DNA of 64,000 bases from Pectinophora gossypiella (GCF_024362695.1 NC_065419.1:6572678-6636677); one strand, 5' to 3'. Positions 1-12,654 are shown, counted from the stretch's first letter. The notes: a model not told the origin generated them from the letters alone. Made by a program: numbers and translations.

Positions 1-1785
1 TGTTAAATAATTATTATGTGTAATAAAGAATTATGGATTAATTGGAAAAAAATAACTTTTAATTTAAATAAACAAAATCATACTCGACCCAAAATCTGTT
101 AACTTAAGATTCTTTTCACATGCAATGCAGCAAACTGATTGCATCAACTCAACCCGAATTGAAAAGCTCCTCAATCTATTGTCGAAGGGACATTTTAAAC
201 TATCGTTTATCCTTTCAAATGTAACGGACAGTGGGTAGTTTATCAAACCGATAGCGTCTACAATGGGGCTCTATCGTCGACTTGAGTTAAATTATTGCAT
301 TCCTTGATGTGTATGGAAAATAGCCTATAAATGGAAGTAATGTATTTGAAGATGTTAAATTGAATATTGGACGTAAACACTTACTAATACGTATTGACAA
401 TAATTAAAGTATAAACAACAAAATTAAATCTATTGAAAGTGTATCTTGAGTATACAATATACATATTATATGTATGATGCATTTCGACTACAGCGACAGC
501 AGCTGGTGGATTCATTGATGGTTGTCATTTAAGAACTTGGAAAGTCTGCTCTCTGGTGTTCTCTGTGATGGCTCGTATAGCCAGTTTTATGTGTATGCCC
601 ACGTTTTGGGCCCGTCAGCACACCCCTTACATAATTATAGGTGATTGCCGCAGGTGGTCGGGCTTTCAGATCATCACGTTTTCTGTATGATATGCAAAGT
701 TGTTTGATACTTTTATGAGATTTCTATTAAGAATGTAGTAGGTACACAAAAGTATATACAGTCAGTATCCTAACATAAGCTGATACCTGCCTAATTGCTG
801 CCCAAATATGCTTGCCTTATATGCCACTACATAGAAGTAACAATAACACAACTAACAGAATATGTCTGCCTTATATAAGTAACAACAACTTACATAGTAA
901 CAATAACACAACTAACAGAAAAGAAATAGGTAGAAAATCAGTCAGCAATAGTTATTTATATTCTTGCAACGCCGCCGATACACTCCTACGTATCTGTTAC
1001 CAAATGTTGGTCCCTATTTGGTCCCTCTGTGGTCCCTCCCTGAATACAAAACAGCGGGACTACGTGCCACCGGACCTCTTGCGACGTATATTTTGTGGTG
1101 ACATTTTATTTGATACTGCCCCCTCTCGATAGTGTTGCTGGATTGAAAATATTCCGACTTATTTGGCAGCATTTTTGGAATTTAAATTTTAATCTGGAAA
1201 CGTTCGCTGAATTTATTATAACAACTGAGTAGATATGAATTGGCATGGGATACTTATGCCGTGAAGTAGGAAAGAAAAACTGAACATGATGATGAGGTAA
1301 TAACAAAGCTAATGTTTTATTATTTTCTTCATCAACTTGAACCAATACATAGATGAGGCTTCTATCTTTTCATGTTTTAAATCTTTAAACGATAAAATTT
1401 AAGTCGCTAGCATCATAAATCAATGCTTAGTATAGAAGGTCTACTATGTCTGTCCGGGCTAATCTTGAAAATGTTCAAATGCAGATTTTACTGCTACTTT
1501 CTGCATGGGTAAAAACTTTACTTGTGCGTCTGGGTAGGGTCGTAAATATAAGTAATTTATTTATAATTTTTTGGTAAGTTATTGTATTATATTGGTAACA
1601 CTGCTGTTGGCGATCCCTTGCCTCCCGGACTCCCTTGGCGATCCCTTCACGTCTACAGAATACTTGAGAGAAAAACTTTCAAGTTCTGGGATATTTTATT
1701 TTCTCTTGGCCTTAGCCTTGCCAGGTTTAGTATTTGTTTAAATTGAAGAACAATACAAATTCTGAATGCACACATACATATCTAC

Positions 1786-1885
1786 TTTAGATTACGCCTA
1801 TTTCCCTTTGGGGTAGGCAGGGACGACGGAATTCCACTTACTACGACCCTGACACACTACTTTCGCTTTTTCCACTCTCATTAGT
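1786..1885 (-). repeat. RTE-like LINE 3' tail fragment
   Basis: On the minus strand this matches the tail seen at 4130-4284 and 62996-63108: 'gtgtcaggGTCG...ATTCCGTCGTC...TGCCTACCCC...GGGAAATAGGCG'. It is diverged and non-coding. Confidence 0.6.
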
Positions 1886-2681
1886 CTTCAGAACAGGAGT
1901 TGCAGTTAAACGTTTTTTATTCGATCCCAATCCAGAAAAGAAGGACTTCCCTTCTTAAGACAAAATAACGAACAAAAGTGACAAGTTTGTCGTCTGCTCT
2001 GTAGATTTGTGACTGCTTGCTCCAATATGAATTATTGTCATGAGTTTATATACTTATGTCTGAATTTTTCCTACGGAGCTTGCTTTCAGCTAATATTCAT
2101 AAACGATGATATATTATTATGCAATGTTCGCACCAAGCTACCGGTGACAGTTCTAATAAATTCATGAGGCTATATTAAGTGATATAAATTCTCATACGTG
2201 TGGTGAATTTAAATTAACAGACAGCGAAAATATGATATTCATTTCTGGAGGGAAATAAATATGTGTTATTTTGTAGAATTTTTAGGTGCAAAGTTATGAA
2301 TCACTTTCTTATAATACTGTTGTATTATAAGAAAGTTATTGTGGCAAGACTTTTGTCGAAAACTTTAAGTAACTTTTTATTTTTGATGCTTGATTACGGA
2401 CACTGTCTACTGCGATTCAAAGAGCTATGAAAATTAACTATGATATCTGTAAGAACAAAAATATTAAGAAGGTGATATATACTCTGCTACGTTGGTCTTT
2501 TAGTATATCAATATCGTCAATATATACCAGTAGCTATAAAGGCACGTTTTTATTGGATAAAAGTTTGATCACGTGTAGTGATTCTGTTTGATGAAACCCA
2601 AGATGATTTTTGTGTGTAATATTTATTGTACTTTTTAAATATATATTCTAGACTATAATATTATGGTGTACGAATTCGTCA

Positions 2682-2945
2682 ATCGATTTATTAAATAGAA
2701 CTGCGCTAACAAAATTACACACTTTTCTTTCATCTACGAAGTAATCTTAAACAACGGTCGTAAACAGCTTGACACTCTCGCGATTAAACACAAGCCGCGT
2801 GTAATCGATTAAAGCATCTATAGAGACGCAATCGATTATCAAACGTGTCTGTCGCTAATCGATTCCACTTGTCGCCTTTGCGTAGCGTTCGCTATAGTGG
2901 GATGTTCAGATATTAAATCGCGCGGATTCGATTGAATCGCGATTT
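2682..2945. promoter_or_regulatory. Homotypic ATCGAT cluster, candidate enhancer
   Basis: ATCGAT occurs at 2682, 2804, 2831 and 2858; the last three starts are exactly 27 bp apart. Two are ATCGATTA and all are preceded by A or CA. A dyad, AAATCGCG...CGCGATTT (about 2915-2945), flanks a GATTCGATTGAATC core. ATCGAT(TA) is the known core for Onecut/Cux-type homeodomain factors and overlaps the DREF core. The regulatory role is inferred from clustering only. Confidence 0.4.
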
Positions 2946-3283
2946 TTGTTTGCGAGTTTACGACTTTTGTATTCAGAACACGTTCGAAATATTAAATAAG
3001 TTCTTATTTTTATGTTTGTCTTTAACGAACTTCCCACAAAGTAGCGACATCTACAGCTTTATTTTTATTCATTTTGGTTTTTATTAGGACTTTATTATTA
3101 AAAGATTCCAAGTCGCGAACTAGGTACGCATCTTCGTGTCGTTCACACAATAATGTAAAGATGTTTGCGGAGTAAATATTACGGGTTTTTTTTCGTAGTG
3201 TTATTTTGTTTATGGAATGGAAAGGCACGTGCGTTTTCGTCTTAGTGTACAATTGTCACTTGTTAAATAAATTACAAAATGTT

Positions 3284-3688
3284 ATACATACATAAACTCT
3301 CGCCTATTTCCCACCGTAAGCAGAGACTATGAAATTCCATTTGGTCGAACCTGACACACTTCTCTAGCTTCCTCCACATTCATCAATCGTTTCATACACG
3401 CACGTCGGTTCAGAGTAGATCGTACTAAACCTTTTCTAAGGACATCTCCAATTTGTTCAATGTAGGTATTTACATCCTTCTAGGACTTCCTCTGCCAGCC
3501 CTATCATCAACCTGCGCTTTATATATCGCTTTCGTAATCCTATTATCCTTCATTCGCTCTACGTGTCTCAACCAACTTAGCATTCCCTTCTCAATCTTAG
3601 TCATTTTATCGTCTTTTACACCATATCTCTCTCGTATTATACTGTTTCTCACTCTATCATTCAACTTTACACCGCAGATGCTACGCAC
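3284..3688 (-). mobile_element. RTE-like LINE, 3' end with reverse-transcriptase C-terminus
   Basis: The minus strand encodes a tail reading GVKLNDRVRNSIIRERYGVKD, MTKIEKGMLSWLRHVERM and AIYKAQVDDRAGRGSPRR. This is the characteristic C-terminal end of RTE-clade LINE proteins ('GVKxDxxxRIEKGxLRWxGHVERM... GRxGRGRPRR'). The frame is broken after this and the rest is missing. A related copy lies 330 bp away in opposite orientation (4024). Confidence 0.8.
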
Positions 3689-4023
3689 ATTTCATTTATA
3701 TGGCATTAAGTACTTTTATGCTTTTACAAAATGTTATATCAGCGTAATATACCTAATTAGATAGTAGTTCGCTCATATTTACATTATAGTACACACGCAA
3801 TGCTGATAAGATAACCTGGAAACAGGATAAAACCTACATATTTAATTCTGCGTATTTAATTGGTTGTATGTATTATATTTATGAAATAACTCATCTGACA
3901 TGAAAATTTGAATGTGATCATGTAAATACTATTTCTATATGGTCAGATTATTGTTCAGTATTAATTTCGGAAAGTAAATCGTCATTCGTTGTCACGTCAA
4001 TGAGTGTAAAAGAAAAAAATTGA

Positions 4024-4284
4024 TGATTGCAAAAGCGGTATATAAAGCGAAACTTGATGGTAGGGCTGGCAGAGGAAGACCGAGACGGACTTACGATGAC
4101 CAAATTGGAGATATCCTTAGAAAAGGTTTAATACGATCTACTCTGAACCGGCGTGCGTGTATGAAGCGATTGATTAATGTGTAGGAAGCAAGAGAAGTGT
4201 GTCAGGATCGAAGCAAATTGAATTCTATAGTCTCTGCATACCCCGGTGGGAAATAGGCGTGAGTTTATGTATGTATGTATGTCA
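4024..4284 (+). mobile_element. RTE-like LINE, 3' end
   Basis: The plus strand reads KAVYKAKLDGRAGRGRPRR, then TYDDQIGDILRKGLIRS, to a stop near 4183. A non-coding tail (CCCCGGTGGGAAATAGGCGTG) and a short ATGT microsatellite (about 4265-4283) follow. It belongs to the same family as 3284-3688 but retains a better GRGRPRR motif. It is 5'-truncated. Confidence 0.8.
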
Positions 4285-4387
4285 ATGAGTGTGGTTTGAT
4301 TGTACGAGAATCGCAATATCAATTACTTTCACCATTCATAGATTGTTATAAAATGGTGATTGTTTTGCCTCTTCGCGTATTAAGGAT

Positions 4388-4583
4388 GATAGTAACGTCG
4401 TAACGAAAAAAATTAGGGATGATTCAGACCCTTATTCTGAGTAGTTATCAAATGGAATTTTCCGTCGCAAAAGTATGGAACTGAAAATTATGAGTTTTCC
4501 GACAGGAAATTCCACTTGATATCAACTCAGAATCATAGTCTGAATCATCCCTCAAGAAGTTTTCGTTACGATATCACTACTTA
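4388..4583. mobile_element. MITE family D copy
   Basis: Imperfect inverted repeat: GGGATGATTCAGAC...TTATTCTGAGT on the left and ACTCAGAATCATAGTCTGAATCATCCC on the right, with ATATCACTAC at the outer right end. No ORF. Related copies lie at 30767, 42166 and 55967. Confidence 0.7.
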
Positions 4584-4746
4584 ATACTCTGTATTATTTA
4601 TTATAGATAATTACAAAAGGTTACAAACAAATCCGAAAATAAGTGATCTTAGGCCGATGAATAAATACAATATGTGAAAAAGTGATAAATTATTATTTTT
4701 TTAACCTGTTTTTTTAAAAGGCATTTTTATATTGCAATTGTCAACT

Positions 4747-5436
4747 GTCTCCTTAACAAGCGAAGTAAATTGTCCCTTAGGAATAAGGTGAAAATCTACA
4801 CGACTTGCATCCGTCCGATCATGACCTATGCAGGGGTAGTTTTCGCTCATGCGAGTCCCTCTCAAATCCACCGTCTACAGGTAATACAAAATCGTTTCAT
4901 GCGGAAAGCCACGGGAGCTCCGTGGTTCCTTCGCAATGAAAATCTGCACATTGACCTAGGTCTGCCAACCATTGCCCAATGGCTCAAATTAGCTTCCAAA
5001 CGTTTTTTCGATTCTGCTCCGCACCACCCAAATCCCCTGGTAGTTGCGGCTTCCGAATACATCCCGCTTAGGGACGGTACTGAAAAGTATCGGCGTCCGA
5101 AGGACGTAATATACGATCCCGACGACCCGATTACTCTAGCCATAGAGGCAGCCAATCAGCTCGCGACACCAAACACTTCAGGACCCCGATACCGACCCCG
5201 CCGGCGTGGTCGACGATTTCCCTCATTCAGCGCTTATCGCTATCGACCCACTAGGGTCGATTAATTCTTTCAAATATTCTTCCTCTCAGACGACGCCCTG
5301 AGCCGAGGTTCGCGCCCAACTGGGCACCCTCAGGCCTGTTGTCTTAAACGTTGTACCGGGTGAGAGCCTTCAGCGCTCCCCATTTGTCCGGCCAAGTAGT
5401 TAATGCCATCTGCGGCAAATCTACAATAAGTCACGT

Positions 5437-5479
<43 letters not shown>
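4747..5479 (+). mobile_element. Jockey-type non-LTR retrotransposon, 5'-truncated, with poly(A) tail
   Basis: Contains an open frame from 4749 to the stop at 5264 (about 170 residues). It encodes the C-terminal end of a Jockey-clade reverse transcriptase: IYTTCIRPIMTYAGVVFAHA, HRLQVIQNRFMRKATGAPWF, then the Arg-rich end. The 3' UTR ends with TCTACAATAAGTCACGTC and about 40 A. An 11-bp target-site duplication, AATTGTCAACT, flanks it (4736-4746 and 5478-5488). This is a classic truncated insertion by target-primed reverse transcription. The intact reading frame and long tail indicate a young insertion. No internal start is implied: the first Met-type codon is not a real start. Confidence 0.92.
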
Positions 5480-5482
<3 letters not shown>

Positions 5483-5640
5483 TCAACTTCATTACAATAC
5501 CTACATCAGTTTATTACATAAAATTATTTTACCTACTTCTATGAAAGCGGTTTGAAAGATATGTTGGTAGGTTTCGAAGAGAAGAACTCTATCTCATTTA
5601 TTTGTTTGAAAAGAGTAATTTTGCTTAGATTTGCTTGAGT

Positions 5641-5712
5641 GGGTGTATTTATAAAAACTCTTTACACCTCTGCCTACCCTTTTGGGGCGACAGGTGTGAT
5701 GCTATGTGTGTG
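5641..5712 (+). repeat. Repeat family G fragment
   Basis: CTCTGCCTACCCTTTTGGGG...GTGATGCTATGTGTGTG matches the tail of the copies at 48052, 48689 and 51303. Confidence 0.6.
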
Positions 5713-5989
5713 AGGTACCTACTTATAATAAAGTTTACATAAATCTCAATTGTGATTGGTTAGGCGAATCTCTATCTACTTGTATATGTGGACCTGCCTA
5801 CCCCAAAACGGTGTCGACGTGAATTTATGATAATATGTGTAACTTTTCATAACTTGCATAATAATTCGTAGCTCCTACTGAAATGGCGGGCCCCGTTCAT
5901 TCCTTTAGCACTCTGTACATAGACAGCGCACCTATTTTTAAATATAGCTACCTTTGCACAGAGTAGTTACGACATCCGAGTCTGACAGA

Positions 5990-6160
5990 CAAAGACGAAG
6001 ATAATAAGGCGCATCCCATTGGTGCATCCGCAGTGAAGCCACGCCCTCCGCCGCCGCCGGCCAATCACAAGCCCGGGCACAGATCTTGAACGTTATCTTG
6101 TTATCTGCCGTCTCGCTTCGCACTCCCTGCTATTTTCAGATTTCAGATAAGTACCGAGTG
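5990..6160. promoter_or_regulatory. GC-rich block with CCAAT and GATA-type motifs
   Basis: In an AT-rich setting this stretch has CCGCCGCCGCCGG, CCAATCAC, an opposed ATTGGT, and TTATC/GATAAG motifs (around 6095-6150). No ORF with family similarity was found. A promoter or enhancer role is possible; nothing proves it. Confidence 0.25.
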
Positions 6161-7079
6161 AAAATATTTTACTGAACTGAAGACGTGTTAACTTTTAAAG
6201 AGTTGAAGATTTTATTGTCGTTTTCTAATTGAATCGTTTGATGCTACATTTTCAGGTGATTCTGAAAAAGCAATGAAATACATTTCATATGAGAATATGT
6301 ATCTAATTTTCTTTTAATATAGGTACTTATGTAGTTATGTATTATATACGTAGATGGACATATGTGATAAGGTAGGTTCAACTTACACGTAAGGATATAA
6401 TTTTTACTTTACGACTACCTCAAAGCATTTGTTTAGAAACGGTAGCAGTATGATTGAATTTCAACCGATAACACTCAGATATAGGGTCATATTCATTCCA
6501 GTTTGTTTTCTTAATCGGCGCCTGTCTCGTATCGCGACCAGATTCACAAGAGCCGCCTCTCGCAGTGCGTCATGCACTATCGTTACCTGTCAGGTGGTAT
6601 ACCATAGCTCTTTTTCTATTGGCCACGTTACACAAGTGATTTGTTATAAGCACTGTCGATAACTGAAGGGCCATTGTTTGTGCGTCTCCTGCTGTAAAAT
6701 ATTGTAATCTTGTTATTATTACATTTCCATTGAGTTCATATTGTATAGGTATGTACCCATAGCTAAAACAAAGCGGAGAGCTCTTGTGATATTTCAAAGA
6801 ATTGCGGATTGTTTCTACTTTACATAATGATGTACCTAAATTAATACTATATTAGTTAATTTTAAGTAATAATTTTGAATCACATATCGCAATCAATGGC
6901 TATGTTAATTTCGACTAACAGAAAGGGTTTTGTTGAACAATGAACCCAAACATGTGATTTATGTTTACACAATTTTTCACACGTAGCCTTATTGTAGGTG
7001 GTACCTACGCCGAGAAAATTATCAAAAACGACATTACCGAGTGGTTGTTCAAAGCGTTACGTTGTCAAGTCCATTGAAG

Positions 7080-7330
7080 GAGTATTTTCAGACGGTAACC
7101 TTGCTAGCGACCCCCAGTGGTGCGAGAGAGAGGGGTGGCACGACATGCAGGGTGAGGGGAGGGGGGCAGGGCGGTCCGAGGGTACGTGATTTGGGATTCT
7201 AGGGATGCGCCGGGTCTCGCTTCCTCTCGTTTTACGTTACTCTGGCACAGAGCGTCGCGGGTAGCGCACCTCCCGCTTAGACGCTATCTACCCGCGCACG
7301 TCACTACGCATACCAAATTCGAACAATCAA
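7080..7330. promoter_or_regulatory. CpG-rich, non-repetitive block; candidate promoter
   Basis: Runs of GAGAGAG/GGGGAGGGG and many CpG (GCGTCGCGGGTAGCGC, CCCGCGCACGTC). They are followed by TATCAGTGA near 7390, an Initiator-like TCAGT. It is unlike the repeats around it. It could be an upstream ham promoter or 5' UTR exon; no coding exon with the required phase was recognised. Confidence 0.25.
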
Positions 7331-8536
7331 AAATCGAACATCATAACCGTGCTGTGTAAATAATAAACAAAAGAAGACAGTTACTATCAGTGAATATTTT
7401 TTTTTTTTAAGATAATTTTTGTTAGCTCATGAATTAGTATTTTTTGTGATACATAGTACTTATATGATAATCTGGGGATGATATATAAGTGACTTATGAA
7501 CTTGACTATATTGAGAGACAATTTTGTAAAATATTGTGATTATATGGACCATGATATTCGTTACAACCGACTAATGCTGAACCTAGATACGAAAATGAAG
7601 ATGTCTGGTGAGTTACAACATATACCTAAGTTAATAATTATTTTAAAGAATTTATTATGAATCAAAGGATACAAATGAAACAGACTTACAAAGCTATTGT
7701 AAATGGTAGAGTTTGAAGAGGAAGACCTTTGCGAGCATACCGTGATCAAATTTAGACTATTTAAAAAAAAAACAAGATCAAACTCTGAACCAGTGGACAT
7801 CTGTACTCGATTTGATAGAGTTGAGGAAGCGAAAGTGATGGGTCAGGAAATAAGTAGAAATCCGTCGCCATTTTCCTCCTATGGGAAAAAGGCATTACTG
7901 CGTATGTATAATAGATATACCTTCCTATGTAAAGAAAACCGTGAAAAATCAATAAACTCATGACCAGTAAAGGATTTTGTCATTCTTACAATAGAAGAAC
8001 TACTTGTATTCAATAGAACTATTATTGGTTAAAATTACAATTACAATTGTAATATGTGTTTCTTATTGGATAGGATTGGATCTATTATAAACTTGAGTAA
8101 TAAGTAGTTGCTTATCTTCTATATTATGCAACGCATGAGGGATATTGAAGAACCGAGAAATTACAAAAACGTACTTACTTATTACCTACACTAATAATTC
8201 ATTTATGCTTACCTACTTGCTTATTGGAATGAGCTAGCTTTCAAAAGGGAATATGTAGATAAAGTAAGTCTTTGTGGTTAATTAATTACACGCAAAATTA
8301 CAATCAAACTTAAAACTGATGAGAGTTTAGCGATAAAAGAAATCTTTTCGTATGGTTTGTTTATGGTCTTACGTTCATTTAACAACACACATATAGACAA
8401 ACTTCAACTATGATAGGTAATATTGAGGGACTAGTCGCTGTCTAGTATTATTAAAAATGATAAATATAAATGCCAAATTAAACATCTAGAAGGCAATTGG
8501 CAACTTCTTTCTTACATTGTTTTAATATCCCTACTG

Positions 8537-8645
8537 TAAACGCGGTAAGAACCCGTTATTATGTGTGTTAACTTCTTTCTTTTTACATAGATACGTAAAC
8601 ACACGCCTATTTCCCACCGGGGTAAGCAGAGACTATAAAATTCCA
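8537..8645 (-). repeat. MITE E end fragment and RTE-like LINE tail
   Basis: At 8537-8565 the sequence AAACGCGGTAAGAACCCGTT is the reverse complement of the flank of MITE E (40320-40345). At 8590-8645 a minus-strand RTE-like tail (CCTATTTCCCACCGGGG) follows. Confidence 0.5.
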
Positions 8646-9550
8646 ATTGCTCTCTTTCGTTCTTTTTAATAATTTATATTCTATCACGCACAAAACATAA
8701 CTCTACTATTTGTGCGGCTGTTAACCACGAATAAACCGCTAACAACCACTTCATTTTTTTTCTCCACACTTACCTATCTACGAATCTGTTAAGAGTGTGC
8801 GAAATAAAAAAAAAACATCAAAAACATCTTGATTTTTTTATCTTGCAAAAGAGTGCCAGCTTTTGGCGGCCTCCGACGGGTTAAAAGATTGTTTGTTTTA
8901 GCTATTTGACAATTTATTGATGTAAAATAAATGTTTTTTTTTTGCAAGGGATAGAGTTTTATTTGATTTTGATGAACGCGATAAGGTCTATAACGGTCAT
9001 TATGAAAACTTTTGGTGTTGTTTTAATAATAGGCTAGATTCCAACTAGTGAAATCAGTTACTTTTTAGTAAACACCAAAACACGGAATTGCAATGGAATT
9101 TGTATGAAAAGGCAGACTGACAGACTGAATGACTGACGTCAAAGAAAACCGTGATAAACTGTGGCACATATTATTCATTTTTTTAATTAAAATTCTAAAA
9201 TAAGTTAAAAAGAAAACGATTTTGTCAGTTTTAGATCTATCTTTATTTAGTGATCAGAATTTCATAATTTATCTTTTGAGTTCAGTTAGTTACTGCGAAC
9301 ACACTAATCAAAAAATATCAGAATTTATATATAGGCATAAATCGTTTAGATTATAACCTAATAAAAGTAGATTAAAATCAAATTATTTTGTACTATAACA
9401 TGGAGCTTTCATTAAAGTATATGACATCGGAATACTTGTAAAAAGAAAAAAAAAACTTGGCATAGGCTGATTAAAAGCGCGCCAAGTCTAAGCGCAAAGG
9501 TGTGTTTAAAATAAGAACACTATAGATGTAAACAGAACAGCAGTTATTTA

Positions 9551-9733
9551 ATTCTTCTTCTTCTATCGTGTGGATTGTGAGGTGAATTATCAACCCCATC
9601 AACCCTGGTGTCAAGGTTATTACTGAGCCGCCATAGGCCCCTGACATGACTCATGTAACGACTACGTACTTACATCAGTAAGTAATAACCGGGACCAACG
9701 GGTTAACGTGCCTTCCGAAGCACGGATCTTTTT
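9551..9733 (-). mobile_element. SINE-A, 3' half
   Basis: Reverse complement of the SINE-A 3' region. It includes the GAAGAAGA-end, TGGATTGTGAGGTG...CAACCCTGGTGTCA, GGCCCCTGACATGACTCATG, and the core CGTGCCTTCCGAAGCACGGA. It lacks the tRNA-like head. Confidence 0.8.
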
Positions 9734-9919
9734 TGTTATTTAATGATTGTATTTTTTAATAACTTGCCAATAATATTTCTCCCCTAAAAAGAAGAAAAAA
9801 GAGTGGTTAGTGTTACGTTTACAGACGCACTTTCCAACTTCCTTTTGTCTAGGTTGGGAATAGACATCGTAAGAATTTAGATGGCTATTAAAATAGTTGT
9901 TGGATTATAATTGGCATAA

Positions 9920-10310
9920 CTAACGGTCGACCGCCCGACTGTACCATAACGTTATGCGACTAACGTTAGAAAGTCCGCTTTCCTCGAATCTTGCATTGTC
10001 TCGCACGATGAATGCCTATTTAGTGGAGTCTGTATGTCTGATGAGGCATGCAGTTTTCACGCCTGATCACCAACTTTTACTGCCGTTTCGAAAACTCGTT
10101 TTAATGAAATTTGACTCTTCAGTGTCGGTGTTAAGAATTGATGTATTGTACGTCGGGCGTGAGTCACGTTTGTCGCGTTAAGACTGTTTTATGAGTCAGC
10201 TATAAGGCCGTGAACTCTTGGTGACAGCGATGTAAACGCTTATTGTCAGTTGCCGTGGCTAACTTGTGAAATCGTCGTGTAGTGCGGTCTTGGAACAGAG
10301 ACGATGCGAA
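9920..10310. other. GC-richer single-copy block of unknown role
   Basis: A stretch with more CpG than its surroundings and a 75-codon ATG ORF (9954-10181, plus) that matches no family known to me. A TATAA-like CTATAAGG at 10200 and a TCAGT at 10244 are present but spaced too widely to be a convincing core promoter. It could be a conserved regulatory element or a non-coding exon. Confidence 0.2.
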
Positions 10311-11496
10311 TTTAGGAAATTGTTTCAAATACCATATTTATTTAATTTTTCCTAAAATAGGTATTATTTATCATTATTCTACAGAGGATAGAGCATTGAA
10401 ACACATTTAACTAGCGAATGACAGGTAGATATTTTCTAGGTGCATAGCAATATTTCAAAATATTTTTCACTTAAAATAATGTCTAGCTAATTTATTATTA
10501 TGATTGATGGCATAAAATTATTTAGGATAAACTATAAAATTTATCTTTCTCAAATTTCACATTATTAAATCTATGGCTGGCTAAAAATTAAAAACCATGT
10601 CCACTCCGTCTTTCATCCAGGCGTGTTCTTATTTTAAATCTGCCTGGAGTTTCTGCGGAAACCGGAGACTTAACGACGGCTCGTCCGCATTGTCCGTGCA
10701 CGCAGCGTTCGCGCCAAATGGACGCGCAACGGCTCATTTGAATTTCGAATTTGTTTTTTTACGAGACTTTTGATGGCCAGTATTAGTTTTCAAACATGAC
10801 CCGAAAATTATAAGCCGCTAGATATTTTTTAAAACGGTTTTTGAGTTCAAATATTGTGGTTTGTTTTTTGCTATTTTATTAAATGATCTACATACGTTTT
10901 CAGAATCTGCCCATTCCATTAAGAATCGCAGGCGTGAGTTTACATAGCAAACTACCAACTTACCTATGTGTCAATTCTAATTATAATAGAATGATAAGAA
11001 ACTCTTTTTCTTTATTAGTTTGCACCAAATAAAAAAAAACATTTCACAGATAATAAAAACTCTTTTCACCCGCGACAGGTGAATCCGCATAGCAACCGAC
11101 TTCCTATAAACTGGATTGCATGAATAGGATCTTAACATCCTGCGCCATTCACTGCACCTTTGTTATTCAAAGCAGTTATCTCTATTAATCGTTTATCAAG
11201 CGTCTAATTTTGTCTTTTTTTCTTTGCCACGTGCTTGGACAAGATATGGGGTTGTTTTAACAACTATATCCAGTCTATTAGGGTAGGATTATGATTTATG
11301 GAATGTCTCTACCAGTGTTTGCATGGGGTAAGTTATTGATGACATGCGTATTACGGTGTCCTCCGTTGAACGTGGTAGTGTGTTCGATGTTTGGTTTTGT
11401 CGTTAGTTATATTTATTTGAAGACTATGGTAAATTATTATTAGGGAACTTTAACATGTACTTACTTATGAACATCGATTTTATAGGAGGGATTTTT

Positions 11497-11545
11497 TTTT
11501 ACGTTACTTATTGTAGATTTGCCTCAGTTGCCATTCGTTAATGTA
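11497..11545 (-). repeat. Jockey 3' tail fragment
   Basis: TTTTTTTTACGTTACTTATTG followed by TAGATTTGCC is the reverse complement of the Jockey 3' end; only about 50 bp remain. Confidence 0.55.
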
Positions 11546-12654
11546 CTCGAATTTTGAAACGTTATTTTAGTCTCTTTTTGACGTACTTAAATAACTTATT
11601 GTAACTTGTTGCATTTTATGCTTATGGCATAAGCATAAACTAACTAACTATTCAGCTGGGATTTTTAGTCAAATGAGTTAAATCCACAAGAAAAACTTAA
11701 TCCTAAAATTACTTAGATATGTACTGCTAGTTAGAATTGTCAAGAGAAGAAGCCTGCTTGCCATTTATTGCGAAGTTAGAAATCAGAATCATTTATTCAA
11801 CGTAATTGTTATTATCATGGATAAACTTGTTGAAGGTCAATGTAACATTTTTGAATTTAAGTTTATTATTAAAATTTACTTTTATGTTTATTATTTTATT
11901 ATTAAAATTTACTTTGGTTTCATTGTGTCAGCTTTATTTTGTATATAAAATACGTAATTTAAAACTTATCTAAGCCGTAGGTAATATTAGTACTGTATGG
12001 ATGCCCCATATCAGATTTGCATCCAGCAGGGATGCTCCGAAAGACAAGAGCTGCGGAAACGCTTTGTAAACAGCGGAAACCAGCCATAATGCAGACATCT
12101 TGCACGTCTTCAAGTTTTTATCCTGTGCTCTTTATTTTATTATCTGTACCACGTTGGAATGCTGGCAGATTGACACCTGCTATTATTATTAAAAAGCTTC
12201 AAACTAAATATATATTTTATGTATTTATAAAATTGTTTTACAATATTGAAAAGAGAGATTTGCGCCTAATGCACCTACTACTATTATCAACATTATTAAT
12301 TATTTTAAGAGTGGTTGCGGTCATGTTGATTACATGTCTCTGCCAACTCCGATAAGGACACGAACGTGATAATATGATATAATATGTATGTATGTGTATT
12401 GGAGCAATTGCTTGAAGAAAACTCTTCAAGCAAATAAACTAAAAAAAAAACAAAAAAACAGAAACAAACAAAAAAGCATTACATTGACTAAACAGTCTAC
12501 TACTACTTAATATGAACTTGAAAAATCATTGGTAGTTGGATTTAGATGTGATTGTCCGAAGCATTTGACCTACCGACTCACATTCCTGGAGATCTGATTA
12601 GTTGATCAATCAGTTTTTAAATTTTGATACTTATGAGTATATTTTTCTCCACAG

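Larger units (their letters stand above)
1..12654. other. Non-coding region upstream of ham exon A (upstream intron or 5' flank)
   Basis: No coding exon could be recognised in these 12.6 kb, although the missing ham N-terminal exon must lie here or beyond the window edge. The region holds LINE fragments (1786, 3284, 4024, 8590), a MITE (4388), a Jockey insertion (4747) and a SINE tail (9551). Between them lie several GC-richer, non-repetitive blocks (2680-2960, 5990-6160, 7080-7330, 9920-10310, 10640-10745) that could be regulatory or an unrecognised first exon. A short direct repeat of about 27 bp occurs at 833-860 and 893-920. The remaining AT-rich DNA shows nothing further. Confidence 0.6.

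Noticed and set aside
12624..12654. Start of the ham protein within the intron before exon A
   Set aside because: The apparent first codon is TTG. An in-frame ATG exists at 12633, but the polypyrimidine tract and CAG acceptor at 12651-12654, plus the family's longer N-terminus, favour splicing. Kept only as an alternative.
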